Shown in pieces: positions 8,582 to 19,100 of a stretch of 37,708 nt of DNA. The translations under genes were made by a program, and so were the position numbers. Below the pieces are notes generated by a model. The model worked only from the letters and a program-made list of their open reading frames with translations, made no database searches and was not told the DNA's origin. The stretch spans positions 1 through 37,708 of the forward strand of contig JAIOPE010000041.1 of assembly GCA_021414065.1 (NCBI GenBank), read 5' to 3'. How positions within the stretch are numbered: position 1 is the stretch's first letter; each line of letters begins with the position of its first letter. Source of the stretch: Planctomycetota bacterium (GTDB lineage: Bacteria; Planctomycetota; JAJSAM01; JAJVHW01).

Positions 8582-10456
8582 TCAGTGCACCGGGAACGCT
8601 GCGAGCTCGCTCGAACCGATCACCGGCGTGGCGATGGCGCCGTCGGCGAGAAGGCTCGTGACGAGCTCCTCGCCGGGGTTCCGGGTCACGCCGTTGTCCT
8701 CGCGCGTCCGCCACAGACGCACCACGAGCCACGAAGCGCCTTCGCTCCGGAGCGCATCGACGAGCACTGCGCGTTGGCCCGCCATGTCTGCGGAGACCGT
8801 GAGCAGGCGGCCGTGCTTCCGGAAGAGGCGCAGGTTGCGCGCCCGTCGGCCGTGCTCGCGGAGCACTCGGTCGGCGTAGTAGGCCACGAGCGGCTCGCCG
8901 AACGTCGCGATCCGCACCTCACCGTCGGGAGTGGAGCCTGGCCCGGAGGCGATCGCTTCGCGAGCGATCAGCTCACCGAGGATGCGTTCGCGCTCGCCGC
9001 TCTCGCCGTCGGGGCGGAGGATGCCGACCACGGCGAGCGGAATTGCGATGAGCATGGTGAGGAACAGCGCCGCCCGCCGCCTCCGCACAGCGCGTGAGAG
9101 GAACCCGACGAGCACGAAGAGCCCCTCGCCTGCGAACGGCAGCAGCAGCAGACCCGCGGACAGAGCGTGCCGCCCGCCGGCGTAGCCCCATCCCGACGCG
9201 AGGCGGACGATCACCGCGCACAGAAACGCCGCCCCGAGCAGGAGGATCGCTCGCGACCGCGCCGAACGCCGCCGTCGCCAGCGCCGCCACGGCAGCGCGC
9301 CCGCGGCGGCCAGGACGATCGCCGGGCCCAGTGCGTCCCACATCGCGGCGGCAAGCTCGCGGACGCCGGCGGCGGTCGCGGCGGTCGCGTCGCGCTCGCC
9401 ATCCGGGGGTGCGCGCAGCGACGGGTCGCCGACCGGCTCGGTCGCACCGTCGTCCGACGGCGCGTCTTTCGGCGCGTCGTCCACCCCCGCGAACTGCGCG
9501 ACGTCTTTCTTGGGGCTCAGCACCAGGCTGCCCCGGTCGGCCGACATTGCGACGATCCAGGGGGCGACGACGAGGAAGAACGCCGCCGCCGCCACGAGGC
9601 CGGTCCGCCGTCGGTCCGTGCGCCGGCCGCGGTGGTAGCACGCGATTGCGGCGAGAACGCCCACGACGAGCCCTTCCGGACGCGCGAGGTAGGCGAGCCC
9701 GCCGAGCGCCCCGGCCCACGCAGCCCGGAGGACCCGCCGCGCCGGCGTCCGCCCCGACGACGAGACGAGCGCCCACGCGAGCGACGACGTGAGGAGCGGG
9801 AAGAGGAGCGGTTCGCCGAGGGGGACCGACGACACGGAGACGAACTTCGGCAGCACCGCGTACAGCAGGCACGCCACGGTCGCCGCGTGGCGACCCGCCG
9901 CGGAACGAGCGACGACGTGCAGACCGGGGATGGCCAGCGTGCCGAGCACCGCGGCGCCGATCGACGTCCACGTCTCGGGGTCGCCGCCGCGTGGCACGAG
10001 CGACGCGGCGATCACGGCGAGCGGGTGATGGCTCGTGCGGAGCAGAGCGCCGAGTCCGTCGCGCTGGAAGTCCTCCGCGGCGCCGAGCAGACCCACGGAG
10101 TCGGGCAGCACCGTGGCGCGGAGTCGCCACGCGAGGAGTCGGATCGCCAGCGCGAGCAGCATCAGCCAGACGACTTCGCCGCCCGGCCGCATCCATCGGC
10201 GCGCATGCCTCTGGCGCTGATTCGGCGGGGCCGGGGGGAGGGTTGATGTTCCGGGCGGGAGGTCCAAGGGCGCTTCCGACTCCGCACCGGCGCCGTCCGG
10301 GGCCGAGGCGTCGGTGACTCCGCCGTCGTCGATGGCTTCCCCACCGGGCAGAGACGACTTCCGTGGGTGCGAGGAGTCGGGCGACGACGCATCCACGGGC
10401 GCAGCCTCGGGAGCGGAACTGGACGATGGCGGGCGGCCCGGGTCGGACGAACTCAC
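8582..10456 (-). CDS. GT-C fold glycosyltransferase, family 39/ArnT-like
   Basis: A 624-residue polytopic membrane protein. Residues 1-92 are a Pro/Ser/Asp-rich cytosolic extension, followed by multiple membrane segments (VVWLMLLALAIRLLAW near 95-110, TVACLLYAVLPKFV, LVAAAAFFLVVAPWIV, FLCAVIVRLASG, FLTMLIAIPLAVVG). The motif YLARPEGLVVGVLAA and the first extracytoplasmic loop (LPDSVGLLGAAEDFQRDG) match polyprenyl-phosphate-sugar dependent PMT/ArnT-type transferases, which add sugars to lipids or proteins on the outer face of the membrane. The C-terminal ~130 residues form a soluble domain. Donor and acceptor are unknown. It has no co-directional neighbour; upstream is the 10457-10968 region, where the divergent secretin unit also begins. 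Confidence 0.78.
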   Translation of the reverse strand: MSSSDPGRPPSSSSAPEAAPVDASSPDSSHPRKSSLPGGEAIDDGGVTDASAPDGAGAESEAPLDLPPGTSTLPPAPPNQRQRHARRWMRPGGEVVWLMLLALAIRLLAWRLRATVLPDSVGLLGAAEDFQRDGLGALLRTSHHPLAVIAASLVPRGGDPETWTSIGAAVLGTLAIPGLHVVARSAAGRHAATVACLLYAVLPKFVSVSSVPLGEPLLFPLLTSSLAWALVSSSGRTPARRVLRAAWAGALGGLAYLARPEGLVVGVLAAIACYHRGRRTDRRRTGLVAAAAFFLVVAPWIVAMSADRGSLVLSPKKDVAQFAGVDDAPKDAPSDDGATEPVGDPSLRAPPDGERDATAATAAGVRELAAAMWDALGPAIVLAAAGALPWRRWRRRRSARSRAILLLGAAFLCAVIVRLASGWGYAGGRHALSAGLLLLPFAGEGLFVLVGFLSRAVRRRRAALFLTMLIAIPLAVVGILRPDGESGERERILGELIAREAIASGPGSTPDGEVRIATFGEPLVAYYADRVLREHGRRARNLRLFRKHGRLLTVSADMAGQRAVLVDALRSEGASWLVVRLWRTREDNGVTRNPGEELVTSLLADGAIATPVIGSSELAAFPVH

Positions 10457-10968
10457 TTCGGCGCAAGGCTACCGGGGTACGTCCGGCGGATCGACGTTCG
10501 GTTCCGGAAGTCTCGGCGTTCGTCGATCGGGTCGCCCGGACAGAGCCCGAGCGTGCGCCGGTCGCCAATCCGCAGCGGCCACGACGGGCACCTCGGACGA
10601 TCAAGACCCGCCGACTGCGCGGATCGGTCGAACTCCAATCGGACACCCGTGGCGGACGCTCCATCACCGGGACTACGCCGCCGATGGCGGAATTCGGCGG
10701 ATCGATGTGCGTTCGGTCGCATCGTCACAAGTCATTTGCAGAAAACACGCTTGCGGCGATGTGGCGGGCGGTGCGAAGCTCGCGCTGGAACAATCCGACA
10801 CGGCACGCCGGGCGCTTCAGCAGTTGTGGCCCGACACTCGAAGAGACCAACTGCAGAGTTCGACTCATAGCACCCGACAGACCGCATTTGCCCGCGCATC
10901 GTTTGCCTCGCTCGTACGTCCAAGTCCAGCACGCCGCTCTCGCCCCGAACAGTCGCACGGAGCCATCC
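10457..10968. other. Divergent intergenic region, promoters expected
   Basis: These 512 bases separate the glycosyltransferase (-) from the exported protein/secretin unit (+). The frames across it have unbiased, Arg-rich translations and I take them as non-coding. The part nearest the secretin unit (about 10720-10760) is the most AT-rich, but no convincing -35/-10 pair or sigma-54 -24/-12 element can be pointed out. Confidence 0.4.
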
Positions 10969-11430
10969 ATGCCGATGTCCAAGCTGCAAGCGAACCGACG
11001 TGCTCTCTCCCGCCGATCGTTCTCGCTTCGAAGCGGGGCGGTGCTCCTGGCACTTGCGGTGGGAGCCGTGTGCGGCGTCGCGCCGGGCCGTGTGCCGTCG
11101 AGTGCGTTCGCAGGCGAAGCCGAGCAGAAGAAGTCGGTCGAGTCGGAGGCCGTGTTCTTCGGTGACGCGCGCAACTGGAGCAAGCCGGCCGAAGTGGACC
11201 AGGACGCCGTGTTCGCCGAGATCTCGGAGTACAAGGAGATCCTCGACGGGAAGATCGAACCGTCCGACCCGAAGTACGGGGTGCTGATGACGAAGGCGCG
11301 CAAGCGGTTCATGCACGCCGTGCGGGCGGTCGCGAAGGATGCGTCGTACGACCTGGTGGCGAAGGTCGGGTCAGTGAAGGGCGTCGAGAGCGTGCCGGTC
11401 ATCACCCAGGACGTCGTCGCGAAGCTCTGA
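10969..11430 (+). CDS. Small exported protein, unknown function, coupled to secretin
   Basis: A 153-residue protein. The N-terminus (ANRRALSRRSFSLRSGAVLL) has paired arginines ahead of a hydrophobic core ending AVCGVAPGRVPSSAFA|GE, which is compatible with Tat- or Sec-type export. The mature part is short, charged and helical (AVFAEISEYKEILDGKIEPS, MTKARKRFMHAVRAVAKDAS). It is rich in Lys/Asp/Glu, with a conserved-looking VESVPVITQDVVAKL end. No family is recognised. I chose ATG 10969 because GGAG lies six bases upstream (10959-10962) and the signal peptide starts there. The stop overlaps the secretin start (TGATG at 11428-11432), so the two are probably translated together; a secretin-associated periplasmic role is inferred from that alone. 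Confidence 0.75.
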   Translation: MPMSKLQANRRALSRRSFSLRSGAVLLALAVGAVCGVAPGRVPSSAFAGEAEQKKSVESEAVFFGDARNWSKPAEVDQDAVFAEISEYKEILDGKIEPSDPKYGVLMTKARKRFMHAVRAVAKDASYDLVAKVGSVKGVESVPVITQDVVAKL

Positions 11431-12725
11431 TGCGCGACCCTTCCCGTCACGGCCCCGAACGGGTCGCCTCCGCTGCGTCGGCGCGCGGACTCGCAATCGG
11501 CGTTGCTGTCGCGACGTCGCTCGCGATGCTCGTCACGGCGTCGGCCCGGGCCGACGGCCCCGCGCCTGCGACCCCGCCCGCGCCGAGCGCGGCGACCCCC
11601 GCGGTGGACGTCGGCCCGGCGCCGGAGAAAGTGCCCGTCACGGAGTTCCTCGGCCCCGACCTCGTGCGGCGCGCCGACGGGATGATGGTCCGGTACTACC
11701 GTGTGAACTTCGTCGCGCCCGCCGTGCTCGCCGCGGAACTCGACATCTGGAAGTCCCCGAAGGCCCAGATCACGGCCTCGGGCGTCATGTACACCCCGGC
11801 CTCGGCGTCGTCCACGGCTCCGAAAACTGCGCCGGTTTCGAACCTCCAGAACGTGCTCCGGATCATCGAGACGGAGGAGAACTGGCCGGTGCTCGAGCGC
11901 ATCCTGTCGATGGTGGACCTTCCGCAGCCGCAGGTGCGCGTCGAGGCGAAGGTGCTCGAACTGACGTGGGACGACCAGTTGAAGATCGGCGTCTCGTCGA
12001 AGATCACCCGGCCGGTCGGCGACACCTTCCTCCAGTCGTTCGAGGCGAAGTTCCCGAATGCGCTCGATGCGCTCAACGGCACGACCGCGGCGTTCCGCAG
12101 CGCGGACAAGTACCTGACCTTCGACTACGCCGTGCAGGCGGTGGAGCAGGGCGCCCACGCATCGGTGCTGTCGCAACCGTCGATCCTGGCGAGTCAGGGC
12201 GAGACGGCGGTGATCCGCTCGGGCGACCAGGAGCCGTACGTCCGTCAGAACATCTCCGGCAACGCGGTGACGACTGCGACGGACTTCAAGGACGTCGGCA
12301 TTCGTCTCGAAGTCCAGCCGATGCTCATCGGACGCGACGGCATCCGCGTCCGCATCCTGGCCGAGGCGTCGCGCCTCTCCGACTTCCGCGTCACGGCCAC
12401 GTCCGCGAACCAGCAGGTCGTGAACCCCGTGATTTCGCAGCGCACGGCCGACACCGTCGTGACCGTGCCGAACGGCGAGACGCTCGTGATCGGCGGGCTC
12501 GAGCAGTCCGACGAGCGCGACACGCGCACGGGCATCCCGCTGCTGAAGGACATCCCCGTGCTCGGGTGGGCGTTCGGCTCGACGTCGAAGCGCAAGACGA
12601 AGACGGAACTCGTCTTCTGGATCACGCTCACGATCGAACGCCCGGAAGAGGCGCGGCTGGTCGTGCCGTCGTCGGAGCGCGTGCGCGCGTTGATGAAGGA
12701 GAAGGAGAAGGACGCGCTGAAGTAG
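11430..12725 (+). CDS. Short secretin (GspD/PilQ superfamily)
   Basis: A 431-residue outer-membrane secretin. It has a signal peptide of about 41 residues (ending TASARA), a Pro/Ala-rich linker, one N1-like ring domain (about 86-167: VRYYRVNFVAPAVLAAELDI ... NVLRIIETEENWPVLERILS) and the secretin beta-barrel domain (about 238-402). The latter shows the family signature VPNGETLVIGGL ... IPLLKDIPVLGWAFGSTSKR and ends KTELVFWITLTI. Secretins multimerise into gated outer-membrane channels for type II/III secretion, pili or phage. This one is only two thirds the length of a typical GspD, has no N0 domain or S-domain, and no ATPase, pseudopilin or pilotin gene lies in the window. The fold assignment is firm; the machine it serves is unknown. 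Confidence 0.9.
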   Translation: MRDPSRHGPERVASAASARGLAIGVAVATSLAMLVTASARADGPAPATPPAPSAATPAVDVGPAPEKVPVTEFLGPDLVRRADGMMVRYYRVNFVAPAVLAAELDIWKSPKAQITASGVMYTPASASSTAPKTAPVSNLQNVLRIIETEENWPVLERILSMVDLPQPQVRVEAKVLELTWDDQLKIGVSSKITRPVGDTFLQSFEAKFPNALDALNGTTAAFRSADKYLTFDYAVQAVEQGAHASVLSQPSILASQGETAVIRSGDQEPYVRQNISGNAVTTATDFKDVGIRLEVQPMLIGRDGIRVRILAEASRLSDFRVTATSANQQVVNPVISQRTADTVVTVPNGETLVIGGLEQSDERDTRTGIPLLKDIPVLGWAFGSTSKRKTKTELVFWITLTIERPEEARLVVPSSERVRALMKEKEKDALK

Positions 12726-13080
12726 CGACGTTCGCGTCCGCGACTCGGGCCTGGTATCGTCCGCGACTCGGGCCTACCTCGTCGGGGACGTCGCTGCGAG
12801 TGCCGCGTCCCACTCTCCTCGGTCCGGCCCGGCCGCTCTGCTCCGCGGAGGCGCGATGTGGAATGGGCGCGCGTCGGTCCGCCTCCGGTGTCGTCCGCGA
12901 CTCGGGCCTGGTATCGTCCGCGACTCGGGCCTACCTCGTCGGGGACGTCGCTGCGAGCGCGGGGTCCCACTCTCCTCGGTCCGGCGCAGTATCCTCCGCG
13001 ACTCGGGCCTACCTCGTCGGGGACGTCGCCACGAGCGCAGGGTTGCACTCTCCTCGGTCCGGCCCGGCCGCTCTGCTTGG
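12726..13080. repeat. Tandem array of ~75-90 bp intergenic repeats (three copies plus partials)
   Basis: Between the convergent secretin and regulator genes, one unit occurs three times: about 12754-12842, 12911-12985 and 12989-13078. Each runs from TCCGCGACTCGGGCCT through CTACCTCGTCGGGGACG, a more variable middle, and CACTCTCCTCGGTCCGG. Two extra short copies of the first element (about 12736-12752 and 12890-12909) precede copies 1 and 2. The units contain a potential small hairpin, CTCGT...ACGAG. A further, inverted copy lies at 36604-36683. There is no spacer regularity like that of CRISPR. It may be a dispersed mobile or structural element and may also serve as the 3' end of both genes. 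Confidence 0.8.
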
Positions 13081-13124
13081 CGAGCGCGCGTCGCGAGGGG
13101 AATCCTGCGTCGATCCTGTCCCGT

Positions 13125-16100
13125 CTACGGCAGCCGGTAGCGCGCGCCGCGGCGCTTGCCGTCCATCACGATCACGCCGCGTTCGACCAACTCGCGCACG
13201 TCGCGCAGCGCGGTCCGCGGCGAGACGCCCACGATGTCGCAGTACTCCGACGTCGTGATCCACGTGCGCTCCGCCATGAGCGCCAGCAGGCGCCGCTGGC
13301 GGTCGGACACAGCGGCGGGGGAGTCGGCGTAGACGTCGGCGGACGACGGGGACCACGGTGCTTCCGGCGCCGCGCCCGACGGTGTCGGAGGGGGCGGCGA
13401 TGCCGGCGCGCCCGCGGCGGCGCTGCCCGCGGAGTCGCGGCCGACATCACGCCCAGCATCTCGAGCGGCGTCCCGCGCGGACTCGTGGTCCGCGTCGCGG
13501 CCCGACCACGGCGCGCTTGCGCCTGCCGATGCTGCCGACACTGCCGCCGCGCCCCCGACCCGTGGCCGCGCACCCTTGCCGAGCGACGGGATGAGGTCGG
13601 CCGCGCGCACGGAGTCGGACGTCTGCAGTACGACGACTTGCTCCATCAGGTTCCGAAGCTCGCGCACGTTTCCCGGCCACGAGTGCCGGAACAGAAGGTC
13701 CATAGCGTCGGGCTGGAGCGTCGGAGCGCGGCGACCGTGGGCCTCCGCGGCGGCGAGCAGGAACGACTCCGCGAGCGGCGGGATGTCTTCCTTGCGGGCC
13801 CGCAGCGGCGGCACCGAGATCGTCACGGCGTTCAATCGATAGAACAGGTCCTCGCGGAAGCGCCCCTCGGAGACCATCCGGCCGAGATCGCGGTTCGTTG
13901 ACGCGATGATCCGGACGTTGACGGGTACCGGGCGCGTTCCCCCGAGGTGCTCGACGGTGCGGTCCTCGAGCACGCGCAGGATCTTCGCCTGCACGTTGAG
14001 CGGCATCTCCCCGATCTCGTCGAGCACGAGCGTGCCGCCGTCGGCGAGTTCGAAGCGGCCGGGCTTGCTCTTGTCGGCGCCCGTGAATGCGCCGCGCTCG
14101 TAGCCGAACAACTCGCTCTCGAGCAGAGCGTCGGGCAGCGCGGCGCAGTTCACCTTCACGATGGCGCGGTCGCGCCGCGGGCTCCAGCGGTGGACGAGGT
14201 CCGCGACGATCTCCTTGCCGGTGCCGGTCTCGCCCTCGACGAGCAGCGTGAGGTCGCTCGCGGCGATCCGGTGGACGGTCTCGAGGAGCGCGCGGCCTTC
14301 GGGGCTGGCAAACACGACGCCGTGCTTCCGCGCGTCGGCGGCGAGGCGCTCGTCGGTCCCCACGGCCGTCGCCGGGCGACTCGCCGCCGACCCGGGCTCG
14401 CCGCCGAGACGCCGCCGCGCTTCGGCGAGCAGGAACTCCGAGCTGCCGGCGTCCTCGGGGCACGCTGCGAAGCCGATGCGGAGCCGCACGCCGGCGAGTC
14501 CGGGCTCCGCCGCGGCGCGCCGCAGGGTCGCGGTGAGCGCGTCGGCCGAGGCGCGGTCCGACTCGGGGATCGCGATCGCGAAGAGCAAGGTCTCGAGACG
14601 CCCGAGGAAAGCCCGTTGCGGGGCTTCGGCCCGCACTCGATCGGCGATCCGTTGCGCCGCGGCGCGGACCTCTGGGGCTGCGTTCGGCGGGTCCGACGCC
14701 GACACGAGCAGCAGGGCGATCGGTCGCTTCGCGGCGACGGCGCGATCCACTTCTTCTCGCAGGCGTTCGGCGAAGTAACTGGCGACGTGCGAGCCGGTCT
14801 CCGGGTCCCGGACGGCGAGCCGGACGAGGCGCGCCGCGCCGAGCGCGAGACCGACCTGACGCGCGATCGCGCCGGGGAACTCGTCGTGGAACGTCCGGCG
14901 CCGTACCGCGGGTCCTGCGCGCTCGATGAGCACGAGTGCGCCGCCCCGCTCCTCCTCGCCCGACAGCGGGAACGCCTCGAACGACGCTGCGCCGTCGAAG
15001 AGCTGGCGTTCGTCGCGCGACAGCGAGTCCGCCGCGGCGCCGAGCGGCGCGACACGCGCGTCGGAGCGGCCGCGCAGCACGGGAACCAGGGGGCTGTTGA
15101 CGTCTACGACGATCGGCATGCGCGCGATCCGGTCATCGCCCCGGAATCCGCCCGCGACCTCGTGGCGACCCTCGTCGTCCACGGTCACGATGGCTGCACC
15201 CCAGGGCGCGAGCGACTTGCGGACGATCTCGATCGCGGTCGCCACGACCGCCTCCGGCTCCCGCGCCTTCGCGAGCTCGGCGACGGCGGCCGATATGCGC
15301 GCGATCTCGTCGCGATAGACGTCCCGCTCGTGCTGGAGTCCTGCAACGGCCGCCGAGAGCGACGCGATCTCGTCGCCGGGGGCGCCGTCGGGGCTGCGCG
15401 GTCCACCGTCGGGGCCGCCCGGCTCGTCGCTGAGTCCGCCGCCGTCGCCGCTGCTTCCGTCACCGCCGAAACCGCCGACACCGTCCGACGACCGGCCCTC
15501 GGTGGCACGAGCGATGACGCGTCCGAGCGGGCGCGTGGTTCCCACCGCGACGAGCCCGATGAGCAGGAACTGCACCGCCACGCCGGCGCCGAAGATCAGG
15601 AGCGACGTCTGACCCACGCGCGCGAGGAGTGCGTCGGCACCGCTCCGGGGCAGCGCCGTCGCGACCAGGCTGACGTCGCCGGACTCGCCGCGGAGCACGT
15701 CGTACGCGACGGTGTAGAGCGTGCCGCCGAGCGACCGCGCCTCGACGAACGGCTGCTGCTCGCGCAGCACGCGCAGCGCGATGCCGACCTTCCGCTCGGT
15801 TTCCTCGGGGAGTTCCTCGCCGGGGACGCGGGCCGCGGTCTCAGCGAGCGGGAACCCGCGCGGCGTGTAGAGGTGGACCTGCACGTCCCCGCCGGCTGCC
15901 GTGGCGGCGGCGTCCACGGCCGCACGATCAACCGGCAGGTCCACCACGAGCGTCGTCTGCCATCGGCCTTCCGTGTCGAACCGTTGCGCAACGCCGCGCG
16001 CGGTGAGACGGGACCAGCGGTACGCGAGCGCGTCCGCGACCTGCGTAGCACGGTCGCGGAAGACCGTGTACTCGACGTCGCGGGGGTAGACGAACCGTTC

Positions 16101-19100
16101 GCCGTCCGACGTGAGCGGGAGTACGTCGAACGCGATGCGCGCGCCCGGCATCGTCTCGGTCGTCAGGTTCCGTTCGAGGTCCACGAGGGCCGGCACCACC
16201 GACGCCCGGAAGTCCGGCAGGCCGCGCCGCTTCAGAGCTTCGCCCAGCGCGGGGTCTTGGATCGCGGTCTCGGCGCGGCGCAGCGCTTCCACTCGCAGTG
16301 AGACGAGTCGCGTCTTCGCGGCGGCGGCCTTCTGGAGCACGGCGTCGCGCTCCGACTCCTCGATCCGCCCCACGACGAGTTCCGGGATCGTGAAGAACCC
16401 GAGCACGGCGGGAACAGCCGAGACGGCGGCACACACGGCCACCAGCCGCGCGTGTACGGTCCGCAGTCGCCGGATCGCTCCCGCGGCGAGGAGGACGAGG
16501 ATCGGGACGAGCAGGACGCCGAGCACGGTCCGGACCCGGAACACGATCACCGCGAGTTCGTCGCCGGCGTCGCCGACCCACGTGATCTCGATGAACGACC
16601 CGGTGCGCGCGCCCGGGAGCGGGATTGAAAGCGCGTGGATGCGGCGGCCGTCGAGCAGGCGCACGTCGTGGACGCCCTCGGGCGAGCGCGCGATCGCTCC
16701 GGCGACATCCGGCGTGGCGGCGCGGGCGAGCGCGCGTTCGCGGTCGGCGCCGCCCAGCGTCGTCGCGTAGGCGGCCCCGTCGCGGAACGACGTGAACTCG
16801 AGCCCCGTGAGGCGTTCGCGGTCGCCGGCGGAGAGCCGAAACCCGTCCGCGGTGGACTCCAGGTGGAGCAGACCGTCGGTGCGGGGCGCGCGGCCCGGCG
16901 ACCCGAGCACGATCGAAGACACGCGCACCACTTCGTCTTCGCCCTTGAACTCGAAGTGCAGTTTCGTGAGGCGCCGACCCGGGCGCGCGAAGCGAGCGCT
17001 CCAGAGGTCCGCGTGACCGCGGGGTGCGTCGGGCAGGCCCCACTCGAACGCGAGCTCGGACCGGAAGGCGTCGCCGTGCAGACGCGGCAGACTCGTTTCG
17101 AGGTCGATGTCGGTCCCGTTCTCGAGGGGGAATGGGCCGTCCACCGAGCCGTCCTCGAATTCAGCACGCACGAGCATCACGGGAAGTCCGGTGCGGTTTG
17201 GGGAGAACCCCCGCCGCAGCGAGACCACCAGCCAGAGACGGTCGGCCGTGACGTCGCACGGCACGACGACGTGCGGTGTTGCGCGCGAGACGATCAGCCC
17301 GGCGTCGGGCGACGGGAACGGGGCTGCGGCCGTCGGAACTCCGCCGCGCGTCGCGCGGCCGAGCGGCAGCGGGACAGTCTCTGTACCGCCCTTCGTGTGG
17401 AGCGTGATTCCGTGGGTCGTGAAGCGCCCGCCGGGCGCCCGTTGCTCGACCTCGATGCGCACCACCGGTGAGTCGGTGGCGGCGAGCGGCACGGTCAGCT
17501 CGTCGGCATGCTCGACACCGTCCGCAGCCACGCGCTCGCTCGGCGAGCTGCCGGAGATCCACGCCACCGCCGACTCCGGTGCGCCCGTGTGACCGGTGAG
17601 GGCGGTGACGTCGTCCGAGGCGTCCACGTGGCGTCCCCACACGAGTTCCACCGGCGGGTCCACGGTGCCGTCGAGGTGGGCGAACCGTACCTCGGCGACG
17701 ACCTCGCCCGGTTTGGGCGGCACGTCCGACCCGATGTCGGCTCGCCACGACGTCACGAGCGTGGCCGACTCTGCGGCGCACGGCGGATGGACGAGGAACG
17801 AGCCCGACCAGGCAGCGGTCGCCGGGATGTCGCGCCGCAGGAACGGCACTCCCGCGAGGGTCCTCGACGTCGGCTCCGGCGCCGCCGTGCCATCGTCGCC
17901 GACGGCCATCGGCGGGAGCACCGTGAACTCGAACTCCGTCGGGAGCTTCACGGCCTGGCCGGTGAGGATCGAGAGCAGAGGCGATGGATGGACGGGGAGT
18001 TGCGGGCGCTGGAGACCGAGGGGGAGGGCCTCTGCGGCCACGTCACGCACGAGAGCGCCGACCTCCCGGCGATTCGCGAGCTCACGCGATGCCAGGCCCC
18101 GCGCGACGAGCGAGGCCGTCGGCCCGGCGGCGATCAGCAGCGCAACGAGCGTCGCCGCGGCGACCAGCTTGCGCCGGGTGGGGATGTCGCTGACGCGGGC
18201 GAGCCAGCCGCCGATGCGAGACGCCCGCGCGTCGAGTCCGCGCGCCAGCCAGATCGACAGCACCAACCCGAGCACCACCGCCACGAATGCGATCGGAAGG
18301 AGCTGGGATCCTCCGGCGGACTCGGGGGCGACGGCCTTCGGCGGGTTGTCGCCGAGCACGAGTTGCCCGAACCGGCTGGGGAACCGCGAGAGGTCCGAGC
18401 GCCCGCTCCACGTGGCGTAGTTGCGCTGTTCCGGGAGACCGTCGGAGTCGGACAGGGCGACGTCGAACCCGAACGCGCGACCCTTCTCGCGGGGCACGCC
18501 CGGGAAGTTGGCGAGGGGGATCGCCACCTCGAACCGGTAGCCGACCGTCGCGCCCCGGTCGTCCTGGAAACGCAGCCCTGCGAGTTCGATCCCGTCCATC
18601 GGGTCGTCCATCCGCCCCGGTCGTCCGCGGTACCAGGCGAAGTTCCACCGGACCTCGCTCGCCAGGGAGTGGAGGAGCAGTTGGTACGTGTCCTGATCGT
18701 AGGCGTCGGTGGAGCGCGCAGTCGCGTCGGAGCGGAAGTCGAAGAACAGCTCGACGCCATCGCCCCGCCAGGACGTGTCTGGGTTCCAGAACAGGACGTC
18801 GTCGTGGATCTCGCCGGCCACGTACAGCGTCGTCGCGCTGCGACAGACGAGGATCTTCCCGGAGAGGTCGGCGGGACCGCCGTAGGCAGCGTTCCGTTTG
18901 ACCAGTTGGTCCGGCCCGATCTCGATCGCCCGGCCCAGCGTCCACTCGCGAAGGTCGCCGTCGATCGTGATCGGTCCGGGAGCCGGAGGGCACTCGGTTG
19001 TGGGCGTCCGCTCGGACATGGCGGATGGCGGTGGCGCCTCTTGCGCCAAGGCGGAACCAATCTGCCACGTCAGAACCGCCGCACTCGCCGCGACGATGGC

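Noticed and set aside
12726..13080. CRISPR array
   Set aside because: The units are adjacent or irregularly spaced, diverge from each other, are too long for CRISPR repeats, lack unique equal-length spacers, and have no cas gene nearby.
11966..13258. A 430-codon plus-strand frame overlapping secretin, repeats and regulator
   Set aside because: It starts within the secretin in another frame and runs through the repeat array, and no known domain appears; only the repeat part is kept, as a finding on the YLVGD frame.
13947..16301. A 784-codon plus-strand open frame inside the regulator gene
   Set aside because: Antisense shadow of the minus-strand coding sequence, with low-complexity translation and no start signal.
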